Position numbers and translations under genes: made by a program
The notes under the pieces: generated by a model
What the model was told of the DNA's origin: nothing
What the model saw: the letters and a program-made list of their open reading frames with translations, nothing else
Databases searched by the model: none
From: Pseudonocardia sp. CNS-004
GTDB lineage: Bacteria > Actinomycetota > Actinomycetes > Mycobacteriales > Pseudonocardiaceae
Reading direction: 5' to 3'
NCBI GenBank assembly: GCA_001942185.1
Contig: MKJV01000068.1
Coordinates: 434,001 to 498,000 of the forward strand
Length of the DNA: 64,000 nucleotides
Shown: in pieces, positions 63,547 to 64,000 of the stretch
Numbering within the stretch: the first letter of the stretch is position 1
Layout of the letters: every line of letters starts with the position of its first letter

Positions 63547-63619
63547 CCCGTCCTCCTCGCTTGCCGGGCCCGCTCCGCATTCCGGTCGCGACGATAGCCA
63601 TCACCCCGGCCTGCAGACG

Positions 63620-63636
63620 TCACCCGAGCCAGGTGA
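63620..63636. promoter_or_regulatory. Shared dyad, site H (before four-TM protein; also upstream of YccF gene)
   Basis: TCACCC-GAGCC-AGGTGA; near-identical to site G. Centre 82 bp upstream of 63546 (- strand) and about 168 bp before 63796 (+ strand). A CCACCGG/CCGGTGG hairpin (63741-63761) also lies in this gap. Confidence 0.65.
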
Positions 63637-63795
63637 ACGGGCGCCGCATCGTCGAGGGCAACTGCTGGCGTCCGGCTCGACGACGTGCGGTGTGGTGAGA
63701 GACGTCGTACGCCCGGCTGTCCCGCCCGCTACGGGTGAAGCCACCGGCCCCGATCCGGTGGATCCTCGGCGCGACGCCGTCGATGGAGGACCCTG

Positions 63796-64000
63796 ATGCG
63801 AACCGTGCTCAACGTCATCTGGTTGCTGCTCTGCGGGATCTGGCTCGCCATCGGCTACGTGATCGCCGGGGTGGTCTGCTGCATCCTCATCGTGACGATT
63901 CCGTTCGGGCTGGCGTCGTTCCGGATCGCGGACTTCGCGCTGTGGCCCTTCGGCCGGCAACTCGTGCGCCGCGAGGACGCCGGTGCGCCGTCCACGATCG
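63796..64000 (+). CDS. YccF domain-containing membrane protein (partial)
   Basis: Runs off the right edge after about 68 aa. VLNVIWLLLCGIWLAIGYVIAGVVCCILIVTIPFGLASFRIADFALWPFGR is the YccF/DUF307 signature: two TM segments joined by IPFG and ending in WPFGR. ATG 63796 with GGAGG six bases upstream. Function unknown. Confidence 0.9.
   Translation, partial: MRTVLNVIWLLLCGIWLAIGYVIAGVVCCILIVTIPFGLASFRIADFALWPFGRQLVRREDAGAPSTI

Noticed and set aside
47970..63636. DosR/DevR boxes as the identity of the shared dyads
   Set aside because: The half-site is GGGTGA rather than GGGACTT and the spacing differs, although gene content is reminiscent of hypoxia regulons.

Overview
The window is 64 kb of very GC-rich DNA with many GTG starts, 4-base gene overlaps (GTGA/ATGA) and strong purine-rich ribosome sites. 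A mycothiol-isomerase-like protein, DUF3040, two sucrase/ferredoxin-like proteins, a DtxR/IdeR-like iron box, a GH15 trehalase-like enzyme and PH-domain pairs all point to an actinomycete. Pseudonocardiaceae is my best guess (inference; no marker gene was checked). I recognise 57 protein genes and two tRNAs, and no IS element, integrase, phage gene or CRISPR array. About 20 genes are split by one to three frame changes although homology continues in the next frame. This looks more like uncorrected indels in the sequence than mass gene decay.

Region by region. 0-6.2 kb: a Baeyer-Villiger-type flavin monooxygenase divergent from a TetR regulator with a double operator, a siderophore-interacting flavoprotein, then a GT2-GtrA fusion translationally coupled to a GT39 membrane glycosyltransferase. 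6.2-15.2 kb: a DUF2461 protein, an OmpR-type two-component system, two more GT39 paralogues (the last without the DKPP motif) and an acyl-CoA synthetase. 15.2-21 kb: an iron-boxed ferredoxin-like protein, a 22-base tandem repeat, two PH-domain membrane proteins, a HerA-like ATPase, oligoribonuclease, tRNA-His and tRNA-Lys. 21-21.8 kb carries no gene but is dense in hairpins. 21.8-31.7 kb: small regulator/effector modules (PadR, HxlR, TetR), each next to a dyad or repeat, with a P450, an MMPL transporter and an MFS transporter. 31.7-35.8 kb: a sugar-type ABC transporter and a DUF4241 protein. 35.9-41 kb: a PIG-V-like mannosyltransferase, TerC, a second ferredoxin-like protein, an App1-type phosphatase and a HAD phosphatase.

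41-46 kb holds two paralogous LuxR/MalT-type regulators, one full length and one lacking its ATPase half. From 46 to 63.6 kb follows a block of stress-type genes: NUDIX, DUF2252, lipid kinase, SHOCT protein, AI-2E-type permease, DUF3040, GH15 trehalase-like enzyme, divergent G6PDH, drug-efflux MFS, lipoprotein, K+ channel, a duplicated dimeric-barrel-like protein, catalase-like and Dyp-type peroxidases.

The most interesting signal is in this last block. Every transcription unit in it has a 17-bp dyad of form TCAYCY-N5-RGRYGA about 45-110 bp (mostly 70-110 bp) before its start codon, eight sites in all, with a weaker ninth before the full-length LuxR gene. I read this as a local regulon, probably run by a LuxR/NarL-type regulator. 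Its gene content (trehalose and pentose-phosphate metabolism, peroxidases, K+ channel, membrane proteins) suggests an oxidative, hypoxic or envelope stress response.
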